64,000 nucleotides of DNA from Asparagopsis taxiformis (lineage: Eukaryota > Rhodophyta > Florideophyceae > Bonnemaisoniales > Bonnemaisoniaceae): the NCBI GenBank assembly GCA_030407315.1, contig JALQPE010002354.1, positions 141,954 through 205,953 of the forward strand, given 5' to 3'. The position numbers and the translations under genes were made by a program. Within the stretch, counting starts at the first letter, position 1, and every line of letters begins with the position of its first letter. The notes beneath the pieces were generated by a model. It was given only the letters and a program-made list of their open reading frames with translations, was not told the origin of the DNA and did no database searches. Of this stretch, positions 24,618 through 34,304 are shown in pieces.

Positions 24618-24910
24618 TACACGACCAAGTTGAAATGGACGCCCGGTGGATGTCCAGCTCAGATGCATTGCTGTCCAGCCCAGAAATTCTACAATTCAGG
24701 GCAGAAAAAAATATTGCAAAAAACATCGATTTCAGCGGGTCGATTGTGCCGTACGGCACACCCCCATCTCAAAAACATGTTCACATGTGCATGTTTTTGA
24801 GAATAGCCCAAATTTTAATTCAAATCAGGACGTCTTCCGGACATAGGGGTGCTCGCGGCCTAGCTCGACAGCTGTAATTGTACCTCATTAAATACTGTTG
24901 ATGACTGCCT
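24618..24910 (-). repeat. long inverted repeat, right arm (copy 4)
   Basis: Inverted partner of 18791-19096 (and of the inner 200 bases of 20676-20880), with the hairpin and the exact TGTGCCGTACGGCACA palindrome at 24745-24760. The outer part, containing GAGCACCCCTA and AATTACAGCTGTCGAGC on the minus strand, matches the left arm's outer part, so the arms extend beyond the conserved CCTGATTTG edge. Confidence 0.85.
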
Positions 24911-25062
24911 ACCGTATACAATCTGGGCTGTTGGCGTATTCTCCGGTACTTGACCTGACCTGAACGTTCATCGCAGACCGTTGTGGTTACCAACACTATA
25001 CAGCAATCTTTTTTGTATCTCGTGCAACCCGATTGTACCATCGCTTCCGGGAAGGCTTCATT

Positions 25063-27346
25063 ATGCCGCCGCGTATTGCGAAGAAAGCTCCAAAGCCTCC
25101 GGGCCTCCAGAAAACCCGGTCAGCAGCTGCTGTATCGAGTGCCCGACAATCCCGTGCGAAGAAGCGGTCTGGGTCTACCGGCAGCATTGAACCGCGGTCC
25201 GGTAGTCGCAAGACGGACCGGCGCAGAACTGGGGATCCGCAGCGAGAAAGTGAGGAAGGAGGAACGGCGCGGAGAGAGATGAGGCTTGACCGAGGCAAGC
25301 GTGCTCGCAGGGACAGTGAACATCATGATGATGACATGATAGTGGCTCAAAACATGTTGGAATTGCGGCAGAGTGCTATGGCAAAGGTAGTTCCTCCCGG
25401 GTTGGCAGATGCGGAGGTGGTGCAGACGGAGTCCCAGCCGGGGGTTCGCGAGACACTGGAGGCTGTGACCCCCACTGCGCCAACTATGCCGAGTACATCA
25501 GCCCCAGCAGGTAATGCAGTCAGGGACCCGAGGATAGCGGCAAGGGATGTTGTTTCTGAGCAACGTTCACAGGATGCCAACTATCATCGGCGGTCAGGTG
25601 GTACTGAGGGGAGAGAGCAGCCGGAGTGCGGGCCTCGTCACAACAGACTGTCATTGGTGCCAAATATGCGCGTAACGCCCCCGCGACGTCAGGCTATTGC
25701 CGATGGAGGACATCATAATCCCGATAGCGTGCGAGATGGGGGGACGGTGAGAGCAGAGAGGTTGCATCCGCCGGAATCCATCGATTTAATGGCGAGTCGC
25801 ATCAATGCGCAGAAGAAGAAGATCGCGGAGCTGGAAAAAAGTGTTTAGCCAGGACATAGCAAACAAGGCGCTCACCACGGAGATAGTTGCGTTGGAGGCT
25901 AAGGTGAAGACTCTGCAGGCGGAAAATGCCAGCCTTACTGCAATTGCGAGAACAGGTAGAATCAGTGATCACGGTGGCGGTAAGTCGAAAATACAGAAAG
26001 CCATTCCTGTGAAATACCTTGGAGTTCTTAGGGCGGTTGAGGAAAACCTGACAAAGTGGTGCAAGAACGAGACTATGGAGCTGGACCCTATAGCGGAACA
26101 AACGCAGAGACGTTGGACTGGACGTACCATCGAGGTAGAGCCGGTAGAAGGGACACTTTGGAGCGAAAACGGTGTAGGATATATTGCTACCCCTCCGGGC
26201 TACATCATCAAGAATCTGCAGTGGTATACACCTTCGTACAGAGACGAGAGTGATCTGTTGAATGACTTGGTGCGACACGTACTGCGTCAAAGTCCGTGGT
26301 GTGATGTGTTTTCCGATGAGGAGCAGCGTGTGTGCTGTCAAGAGGCTGTGGCGGGGAGCAAGGAATTGAAAGTGAAGGTGACGCAGAAACTGTCCGACGT
26401 GATGAGTGCACGGAAGCGTAATGCGAGGGACAGATTGTTCGGTTCGCTGGGGTACACGAAATTAATGTCTAGATGCACGATGCTGACGACGCGAGCTGAG
26501 ATGGACGAGCGAGAGGATCAAAAGCGCGAAGCGTCTGAGAAGCTTTTGAAACGGGAAAGCAACGGTGATTTGGATATGGGGAGGTGGCGAACGGCACCGT
26601 TCTCAGAGCTGCGATACAGCAAAGGCATGGTTCCTGACAGCTTCGAAATGGAAGTGAATGGTGATGCATGGTTTAACAACCGAGTAGCTGTGAATGTGCT
26701 GGACATCTTCAGGGGTTATTCGATACGACCAGAACAAGTAATGGACATAGAGACGAGCATACTAACGCTGGCGCGCCTGGATGCTTGGCTAGTGACTACT
26801 GTGGAGTGTTTGGATGAACCGAAGGGGAAAGGAGGTGCACGGCAGAAGGAGTTTACAAGGCGGTACAGTCAATATGTGGGGGTAGCTTTTCAGCAATTAG
26901 TTGGTATGGTGGTGTACTGCATGTCTTGTCTCCAAGGCTCGCAAGCAAGAGAAGAAACGGACGTTGTCGAGAGCGATCAGCGGACTAGTGCACAGTCACG
27001 GCATGTGTTTGCAAGCCGTACTGTGACGAGAGAGGCTGTTGAAGTGTGGCAAAGCGGAGAGGGGTCTGGAATTGTTCATGTCGTTGATGATGTAAACCGC
27101 TGCTCATCACTTGTTCTAGTGTCCGAGGATTGGATTCAATCGCATATTACGTCAAACCTCGGTGCTGTAATGGATTGTGTGATTGCGCAAGGACTGATTG
27201 GCGCAGAACTTTTCGTCGTTGACCCATATGCTGGACACCTGAGTGCAAACCTGAATGTCGAAATCAATGCCCCACAGTATGGGGGCATGGAGCGGCGCCA
27301 TGCAGCCACTGCTGATAACGGTTTTGGCGTAATGGAGGATGGTTGA
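25063..27346 (+). CDS. coiled-coil protein of unknown function, one frameshift
   Basis: Starts at ATG 25063 (MPPRIAKKAPKPP), 150 bases outside the inverted repeat, reading away from it. Residues 1-230 are basic and disordered. The first frame ends at 25848. Removing one A from the A6 run at about 25837 joins it to a second frame to 27346, producing a continuous coiled coil (KKKIAELEK then VFSQDIANKALTTEIVALEA). A globular region of about 400 residues follows, with KNARDRLF-like SARKRNARDRLFGSLGY and a C-terminal tail. No family recognised. Conservation of the heptads across the junction supports a single gene. The architecture recalls the gene at 993-2926. Role in the element is unknown; DNA or chromatin tethering would be a guess. 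Confidence 0.55.
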
Positions 27347-27868
27347 AATTAGTGCAGTAAATGTGACGTTGGCTAGAAGGCTTATCTGTTGATAAAGTTT
27401 GGTCGCTTACCGAGCGTTTACTGAATCTGCGAGCTCACTACATAATTTGTATTCTCGCCGAGGTGCACCGGCGGTGCTAAGGACAGCCTGTTCAAGGCTG
27501 CTCCAGACAGACTGTCAGTGACAGTCTGTCCTAGCAAGCACCCGCTGCCAATCTGGTACACGTGGGCTTCTCTATCATATCATCCACACGTGTACACTTA
27601 TCATAACATTTTCCCTCTGCCATGATGGCAACCCATCTTGCCATTTCTAATTACTAATTGAAACTATGACAAACAAATTGAAACTTCAGAGGCCAGTTAC
27701 TCCGTAATGGAGTGTCGTAGGAGCCCCGGAGAAGTTGCTACCCGACTAATTCGAGCACGCTGAATACGATGAGATAGGTTTCAGAGCGCTCAGACCACTC
27801 CTTCATAGAGAAATCGAGGGTCAAAGTTTTCTCACGGAATTAGGCCTACCAGGCCCATTCTCAGTGAG
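27347..27868. other. spacer including the copia 3' LTR region
   Basis: No gene. A polypurine stretch with GGGGGAG (minus strand, about 27870-27885) lies next to the pol stop, so the 3' LTR of the copia element should begin at about 27875 and run leftward. Its far boundary is not visible because the other LTR is missing. A GACAGTCTGTC-like inverted repeat is present at about 27508-27530. Confidence 0.4.
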
Positions 27869-30800
27869 TCAATACTCCCCCTCTTTGACCTGCTCGATGG
27901 ATGAAATATCTGACACGCCGATCATCTCCCGGAGCTTGATAAATTGAACTCGTTGCAGGGGCTTGGTTAACAGATCTGCCGCCATATCTGATGTGGGACA
28001 GTAGTCAATGCCGAACAACGTCTTGAGTAAGCTGTCTCGGACGAAGTGATACCGAATGTCGATGTGTTTGGTACGAGTTCCTGAGGCATCGTTCCTAGCC
28101 ATCTTGATGGAACCTTGGTTGTCGACATTGATTAGGATCGGATCCGCCGAGCTGCTTCCACAGCCAAACCCAACAATATTACTCAACCAAATAGCTTCCT
28201 TCACTGCAGCGCTGAGAGCCATATATTCAGCTTCGGAGGAGGATTGCGCTACACAACTCTGTTTGTGAGATTTCCAGCTCACCGCTGCTCCAACCATCAT
28301 GAACACGTATCCGCTGGTGGATTTCCGATTGATCGTACAACCACCCCAATCTGAGTCACTATATCCGACAGGTGACAGAGGCTTCGATGCCCTGTACAGC
28401 ACACCAAGGCTTCGAATACCAGAAATGTATCTTAGAACACGCTTGACAGCAACCCAGAGAGATTTGGTTGGAGTCTCCACGAATTGGGCAAGTCTTCCAA
28501 CAGCAAATGCGATGTTGGGGCGAGTTCCCACTGCGAGATACATCAAGCTTCCAATGGCTTTGCGGTATAATGTAGAGTCGATAGCCTCTGTTTCAGTATC
28601 ACTGATGGAAATCTGAGCCTGCATAGGGGTTGCAGCAGGGCTTGAGTTCTCCATGCCGAATCGTTCCAATACCTTTTCAGCGTACCGAGTTTGATTCAAA
28701 TGAAGTAGTTCTCTAGGTGAGTCCCTTACGATTTCCAGCCCGAGGCACACTCTAGCTTTCCCACAATCTTTCATTTCGAAGCATCTACTGAACTCAGCCT
28801 TCAGCTCGTTCAACATGTCTCTGCTGCTTGAAGCGATAAGGAGGTCATCAACGTAGAGGGCAATGACTATCATCGAATCTTTACGGTACCTCACGTAGAA
28901 ACATGGGTCGTACGGAGAACTCTGGAATTCTAGTTCTGAAATGAGAAACTCGTCGATCTTTGCGTGCCATTGCCTCGGAGCCTGTTTTAGTCCATACAAA
29001 GCTTTCTGCAGTTTGCAAACATGATTAAGATACTTCGGGTCGACAAAGCCCTCCGGTTGTTCCATGTATATGTCTTGTTCGAGGTCTCCGTAGAGGAAAG
29101 CTGTCTTAACGTCCATTTGATCGCAATGGAGGTCGTGATGGACAGTCAGAGCGAAGAACATGCGAATAGTGCAGAACTTGACAACCGGTGCATATGTTTC
29201 AGCATAGTCAACACCGTACTTCTGCTGGAATCCCCGAGTTACCAGGCGAGCTTTATGTTTGACCGAGTGCTCACCAGTTTCACTGACAACATCTTTACGT
29301 TTGAACACCCATTTGGATGAAAGTAGGTTGACAGTTTCACTGCGAGGGACCAAAATCCAGGTGCGGTTTGTATAAAGGGAATTCATTTCAGACTGAATGG
29401 CACCGATCCAAAGGTCTTTCTCCTCCCCCTTGGTCACCTCAGTGAAGGTGAGGAGGTGTTCTGGAGTAGGATCGGGCGCGGTAGTGACGAGTGCAGTGGT
29501 TTTCCACCACTCACTCGGAGGTTTGCGGGTGCGAGACGATTTACGGGGAGCATTGAGTAACGAGGCATCTTGACTGTAGGATGGCGTTGGCGGAGGTGAT
29601 TGAGGTGAAATATGGTCCGAATCTGAACCTGAGTGGGAGGAAGAAGATTCATTTCTGGGAGTTCCTCCATAAGGTTTTTCCCTCATTGGGTCTTGTGAGG
29701 TATCTTCTAGACTGACATCAGCTCCAGTAATGTCTAGATGTGACGGTAGTTTCCTCGACCTCGTCTCCTCGAAAACGACATCGCGAGAGACTACTATTTT
29801 CTCATTCGTTAGATCCTACAGTTTATATGCCTTCTGTGATGTTGCATACCCTAGCATGATAGCCTGAACAGCACGAGAATCGAGCGCTTGGAGATGTGTG
29901 TTCGGGAGTTTGTACCAACAAATGCTTCCAAATGTTCGCAGGTGTGCAATGTTTGGCTTCCGCCCATACCATAGCTCATATGGAGTGGTTCCAGCGGGGA
30001 GAGCACGGCTGGTGAGACGATTTCGAATGTAGGCAGCACAAGAAAGTGCTTCCGCCCAGAACTCCAATGGAGTGGAATTGTGGAGAAGCATGGCCCGCAT
30101 ATGTTCCTTAAGGGTGCGATTCATGCGTTCCGCAACTCCGTTTTGTTGGGGAGTGTAGGCACAGGTAGTTTGACGTTGGATACCCCTGTCTTCAAGGAAA
30201 GAGCTGAATTCGTTTGAGAAGTACTCTCCTCCTCCGTCTGAGCGTAGTTGACGAATCTTGCATCCTGTTTTGAGTTTCAGTGAGGCGCAGAAATCGTTGG
30301 AATGCATCGAAACAGTCCGACTTACGGTGGAGCGGATACACAGTTAGGTAGCGAGACTTATCATCGATGAAGGTCACGAAGTATCGAGCTCCCCCTTTCG
30401 AACGTATTTCCATTAGCCCTGCCAGATCTGTGTGGATCAGTTGGAGAAGCTCGGAGGCTCTTGTCTCGGAGAATTTTGGGATAGCAGCACGAGGCATTTT
30501 ACCAGTAACACACCCTTCACATAGATTTTCAGGTGGGGACTGTTCAGGTTTGATTCGGAGTCCTTTGACCGCTGATGTCTTTGCCATACGAGAGATTCCG
30601 TTTTTGTGAACATGCCCAAGTCGCTCATGCCACAGCTGCAGTGACGCGATGCAAGCTAACTCAAAGGGCTGTTGTTTATTTCTGGAGGGCATGTAGAGGT
30701 CAATTGCATAGAGCCCGTGGCGTCTATGGCCAGTAGCTATTGATTCCCCGTTTTGGGTTAAGAGGACTGCATTGTTCGTGAACTGAACTCCAATTCCTCG

Positions 30801-31828
30801 AGCCGTGAGAGTACTAACGGATATGAGTGAGAATACGAAGGAGGGGACGTGGAGAACGTCCTGGAGTATGCAGATTCTTGCCTTCCCATTCACAAGGAGT
30901 GGCAGTTTGACATCGCCACATCCTACAGCTACAGAAGTGGATTTGTCTCCGAGAATCACTTGGAACGGGGTAACAGAACGGTACGAGACAAACATTGAGC
31001 GATCGAAGGTCATGTGTGAGGTAGCAGCGGAGTCGATGTACCATGTAGATGTGATTTGTACCGACTTAGCTGAATCCGAACAGGCTGACAAAAGGCAGAC
31101 GTACTCCTTTTCTTCATCATTGCTCGGTTCAGTCTCAGTGGCTACGGCTGCCATAGAGCCAATATTCCCCTGCGCCATAGACAAGTTCGGAGAAGTGCGT
31201 GGTTTATTATTCGAGCGGGAGCGAGATGGTCTTCCATACCTCTGCCAGCAATATGGCTCGGTGTGATTTGTTCGACCGCAATGGGTACACTTCTTCCGGT
31301 TGTTCCGAAACTGTTTTCCAGACTTGGAAAATAGAGCGGCTGTGTCTGTTGAGGAACTTCCCGGTTTTAAAATAGCTGCCCTGCGTTCTTCCTGAAGGAG
31401 GAGACTGCGAACTTTGTCGAATGTGAAGGTAGGATCTTCATCTCCAATTGCATCAAGAGCGGTTATCAGCGTCTGGAAGGAAGATGGGAGTCCATTGAGA
31501 ACAGCCATAGCCATTTCTTTATCATCAATGTCGACGCCCATTGCTGATAGTACCGTTGCCATTTGTCGAACACGGTTGATGTATACGAGCATCTGTTCAC
31601 CTGGCTTCATAGTCGCTGTGTAAAAGTCGCGCCTTGCAGCGAGTTTGTTTAGGAGAGTGTGCCTTTGATGCACGTTGCAGATCTCTTGCCACATTTCTAA
31701 GGCAGTCGTGGTGTGTGCAACATTTTTGAGCATTTCATCCGACAAGGTAATTCCGATGGCCATTCGAGCTGACTTGTCTTTGCGGAGCCATTTTAAGAGC
31801 TCTTCTTGGTCTGTCGGACGTCTAGGGC
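27869..31828 (-). mobile_element. Ty1/copia retrotransposon, 5'-truncated, frameshifted
   Basis: Minus-strand gag-pol in copia order: gag, CCHC knuckle (CTHCGRTNHTEPYC, about 31290), protease (WYIDSAATSH, about 31050), pre-integrase and integrase (HERLGHVHKNG, IHTDLAG, FIDDKSRY, SDGGGEY, QNGVAERMNRTL), reverse transcriptase (ending in YVDDLLI, about 28830) and RNase H (SEAEYMAL). It has a frameshift near 30300 between IDDKSRY and SDGGGEY and an in-frame TAG at about 29819 between YKL and DLTNEK. The start of gag and the 5' LTR are missing: at 31828 the coding sequence is replaced by the dispersed repeat also found at 16545-16690. It is therefore a dead copy unless supplied in trans. Confidence 0.9.
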
Positions 31829-31960
31829 GATCCAGTTGGTGCTCACCTCCCCCGTACTGTACCTCAAACACCCCCAATACCACTCTAGCACACATTTTCA
31901 GCTACCTATCCCCGCTTCCACGGTGCACACCTCCATTCCATACCTACTTTTCTGCTCTAC
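31828..31960 (+). repeat. dispersed repeat joined to the copia 5' truncation
   Basis: Begins CCAGTTGGTGC and is the inverted counterpart of 16545-16690. It directly abuts the truncated copia gag, so it marks a breakpoint or an insertion point. Confidence 0.7.
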
Positions 31961-32540
31961 CGTACAGATTTCGTATAACCAGTCCTCATACTACCTCAGA
32001 ATAGGGAAAAACACTCCTATCTCCTCGACCATGGTCTCCCCCATCACCTTTGAAACGTATTGTTCTTCAATACCCTCTCTCCTCTACCTTCAACCCCTCT
32101 CCTTCGCCCTCTCCACAAACTTCCCCTGCAGCTTACTCTTCGAAAACCTCTCACTCCCCATCGCGTACCCGACCTGCTCCACCCCTCCCTCCCTCAGCTG
32201 CTCCATGCCCCCCACGCCATCCGCATCTTCGATACCGTATACACCACCACCACCGGCCCACGCTCCTGCTCCCCCGCCGTCTCCCCAGAAACCTCCCCGC
32301 TCTGAAACACATATCAACCCCCCACTTCGCACCCATCCTCCCACTCCCTGTGGAACGACGCTAGTTCTAGAAGTAGCTGGTACGAGCTACGGACACGCTG
32401 TCCTTAACGAAACGAACGAACAGTGCCACCCGCTGGTGTTTGACTGTATTGGTAGGTAGAAAGGTAGAGTAGAGGGTTAGCAAGTAGACACGAGCGTCAT
32501 GACGCAACAATCCACGCGAGGATTACGTTCGGTAAACGAG
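31961..32540 (+). other. C-rich stretch, no supported gene
   Basis: Open frames here encode Pro/Ser/Thr-rich low-complexity sequence from a pyrimidine-rich strand (32090-32340). The segment 32355-32459 (EVAGTSYGHAVLNETNEQ) looks more protein-like and could be a gene fragment, but I cannot identify it. Confidence 0.3.
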
Positions 32541-32554
32541 GTGGCACGTCCGTC

Positions 32555-32720
32555 TGTGTTTTCGGAAGTGGACGCGGACGTCCAGTCTCTCTAGTACGGG
32601 TCCTAGTCGGCCCCGAGATTTACTAGAACAAATGAACGTCCGCGTCCAAAAAAAATAAAAAAAATTTGGATGCGGACGTCCACTTTCTCTAGTACATATG
32701 GCGGAATACTAGGGCCCGAC
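32555..32720. repeat. subterminal motif array, inverted partner of 16743-17042
   Basis: Contains GGACGTCC at about 32577 and 32676, the variant GAACGTCC at about 32633, and CTAGTAC/TACTAG boxes. 32555-32605 is the reverse complement of about 16996-17042 with a few changes. Probably the right end region of the element that holds the 17-27 kb genes. Confidence 0.6.
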
Positions 32721-32850
32721 ATCCAGTATACAATATATCAGCGAAAACCGGGAGGGAAGAAATTACAGCGGAAGGTAAATTCAGGGCCCATATCGGACCG
32801 TATTTTATTCTATCATTTACGAAACAGCTGGTATACAATACGTCTCTCTA

Positions 32851-32991
32851 GAATGGGAAATACATATCTGGTCAGAATAGGAAATAAATACCCGGTTAGA
32901 ATAGGAAATACGTATCCAGCCAGAATACGGAATATGTATCCAGCCAGAATACGAAATACGTATCCAGCCAGAATACAAAATACCTGTCAGC
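32851..32991 (+). repeat. 24-bp minisatellite, six units
   Basis: Units of the form GAATACGAAATACGTATCCA plus four bases start at 32851, 32875, 32899, 32923, 32947 and 32971 (last one partial). The period is a multiple of three, so an open frame across it shows an eight-residue repeat. Confidence 0.9.
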
Positions 32992-33359
32992 ATATCGTCG
33001 ATCACCCATCTCCTCAATATCGCGTTCTCCCTACCATCCGAACGCCATGCACCACCATTCGCACATACTTCAAGAACCCTCACGACCTAGATTACAAAAA
33101 CCCGCTCCTTCCCAATTCCATCCCCGCTTTCCTCGACACCACCCCAGCCCATTAAATCATCAAGACATCAAACACGAACATGGTCAGCAAAATCTTACAC
33201 CACTTGAAACCCACTCTCACTTCTATCGTATGCCCCAAAATATACACATACCAGAAACACCTCACAGCTTCATTCCCCATCTTCCTAGATCCCTTCTTCA
33301 CTCTCCTTGAGTCCTGCCGTTCCTGCTTCACCACTCCTGCATCACATACAAAACATCAG

Positions 33360-33800
33360 AATCAACCACAACAGTCAGATTCAAAAGCAACGCTTACCAC
33401 GACAGATATCCTAGAAACTCCCTTACTTACCTCTCATCCATCCTACACACAATACAAATCATGATTGAAAAACCTTGCAATGAATAATCAAAGTCAGCAT
33501 TCCATATCTTCGGAAAACACATCTTGGCACTCAATGAAACTTACCTTCCGTCATCAACATTCCTGCATCATCTACACAACATCGGAATCAACCACAACAG
33601 TCAGACTCAAAACCAACCTTCCCTCGCAGCATACTTTCAAAACTTCACATACCTCTCTTCCATCCTCCGCTCAATACACACCATGAGTCAACAGGCTTCC
33701 AATGAAAAATATCGCATCAACGGAAATAGTCAGACTCAAAACCCACGCTTCCCTCAATGCATACCCTCAAGATTCGCGCACGTACCTTCTTCCATCCTCT
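33360..33800 (+). repeat. degenerate direct repeats around AACAGTCAGACTCAAAACC
   Basis: Related blocks at about 33370, 33595 and 33725 share ACAGTCAGACTCAAAA-type sequence followed by CTTCCCTC and a CTCTTCCATCC box. No convincing coding sequence. 33801-34128 holds no supported feature beyond a 62-codon minus-strand frame (34021-33833) of unknown nature. Confidence 0.45.
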
Positions 33801-34128
33801 ACACTAAACAAAGCAAAGGCGGTCCAAGAATCTCAGTCGGTGATGAGGGCGGAGTGGAGCCTGCGGCGTCGACCGGACAGCTTTCTGCGTCCGCTTAAGT
33901 CTTGCTGTGCATACTCGAAATCATCGCCGGCAGTGAGATTGAGTATGGCCCAAGCCATGGTCTCTGAATCCCCGAACAATGAGATCCGGATCGAGAACAA
34001 CGAATATAAACATATAATCATATATATGAGAATCCATTTGCTTTACTTACATGATCCGTGGCATATCCGCTGTAAAGCACATTCAGATTCCACGAAGTTC
34101 GGAAATAGAAAAGTTTATTATTACAAAT

Positions 34129-34240
34129 AACACTGATTTTTGTATGAACAGAATATATTTTCGAGTTAAGAATAAATTTGTTTCGAAAATGATTGAATAA
34201 ATTTCCATATTCTGATATTGATTGACCTTTCCATAAATGT
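34129..34240 (+). repeat. element A left terminal repeat
   Basis: CACTGATTT, then TATGAACAGAAT at the same spacing as in the other two termini, then an AT-rich diverged part and TGATATTGATTGACC, which parallels GGATATTGATTGCCG at 52,320. Confidence 0.65.
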
Positions 34241-34304
34241 TCCGAAATCGATTGATCTCATGGTTATTTCATTTCCGTGGTGCAGAAATATTACAAAGAA
34301 CAGT

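Noticed and set aside
32040..32460. Proline-rich protein gene on the plus strand and its antisense frames
   Set aside because: All frames are low-complexity products of a pyrimidine-rich strand; no domain or start context supports a gene.
32851..32991. CRISPR-like array
   Set aside because: Units are contiguous 24-bp tandem repeats without spacers, in a eukaryotic context.
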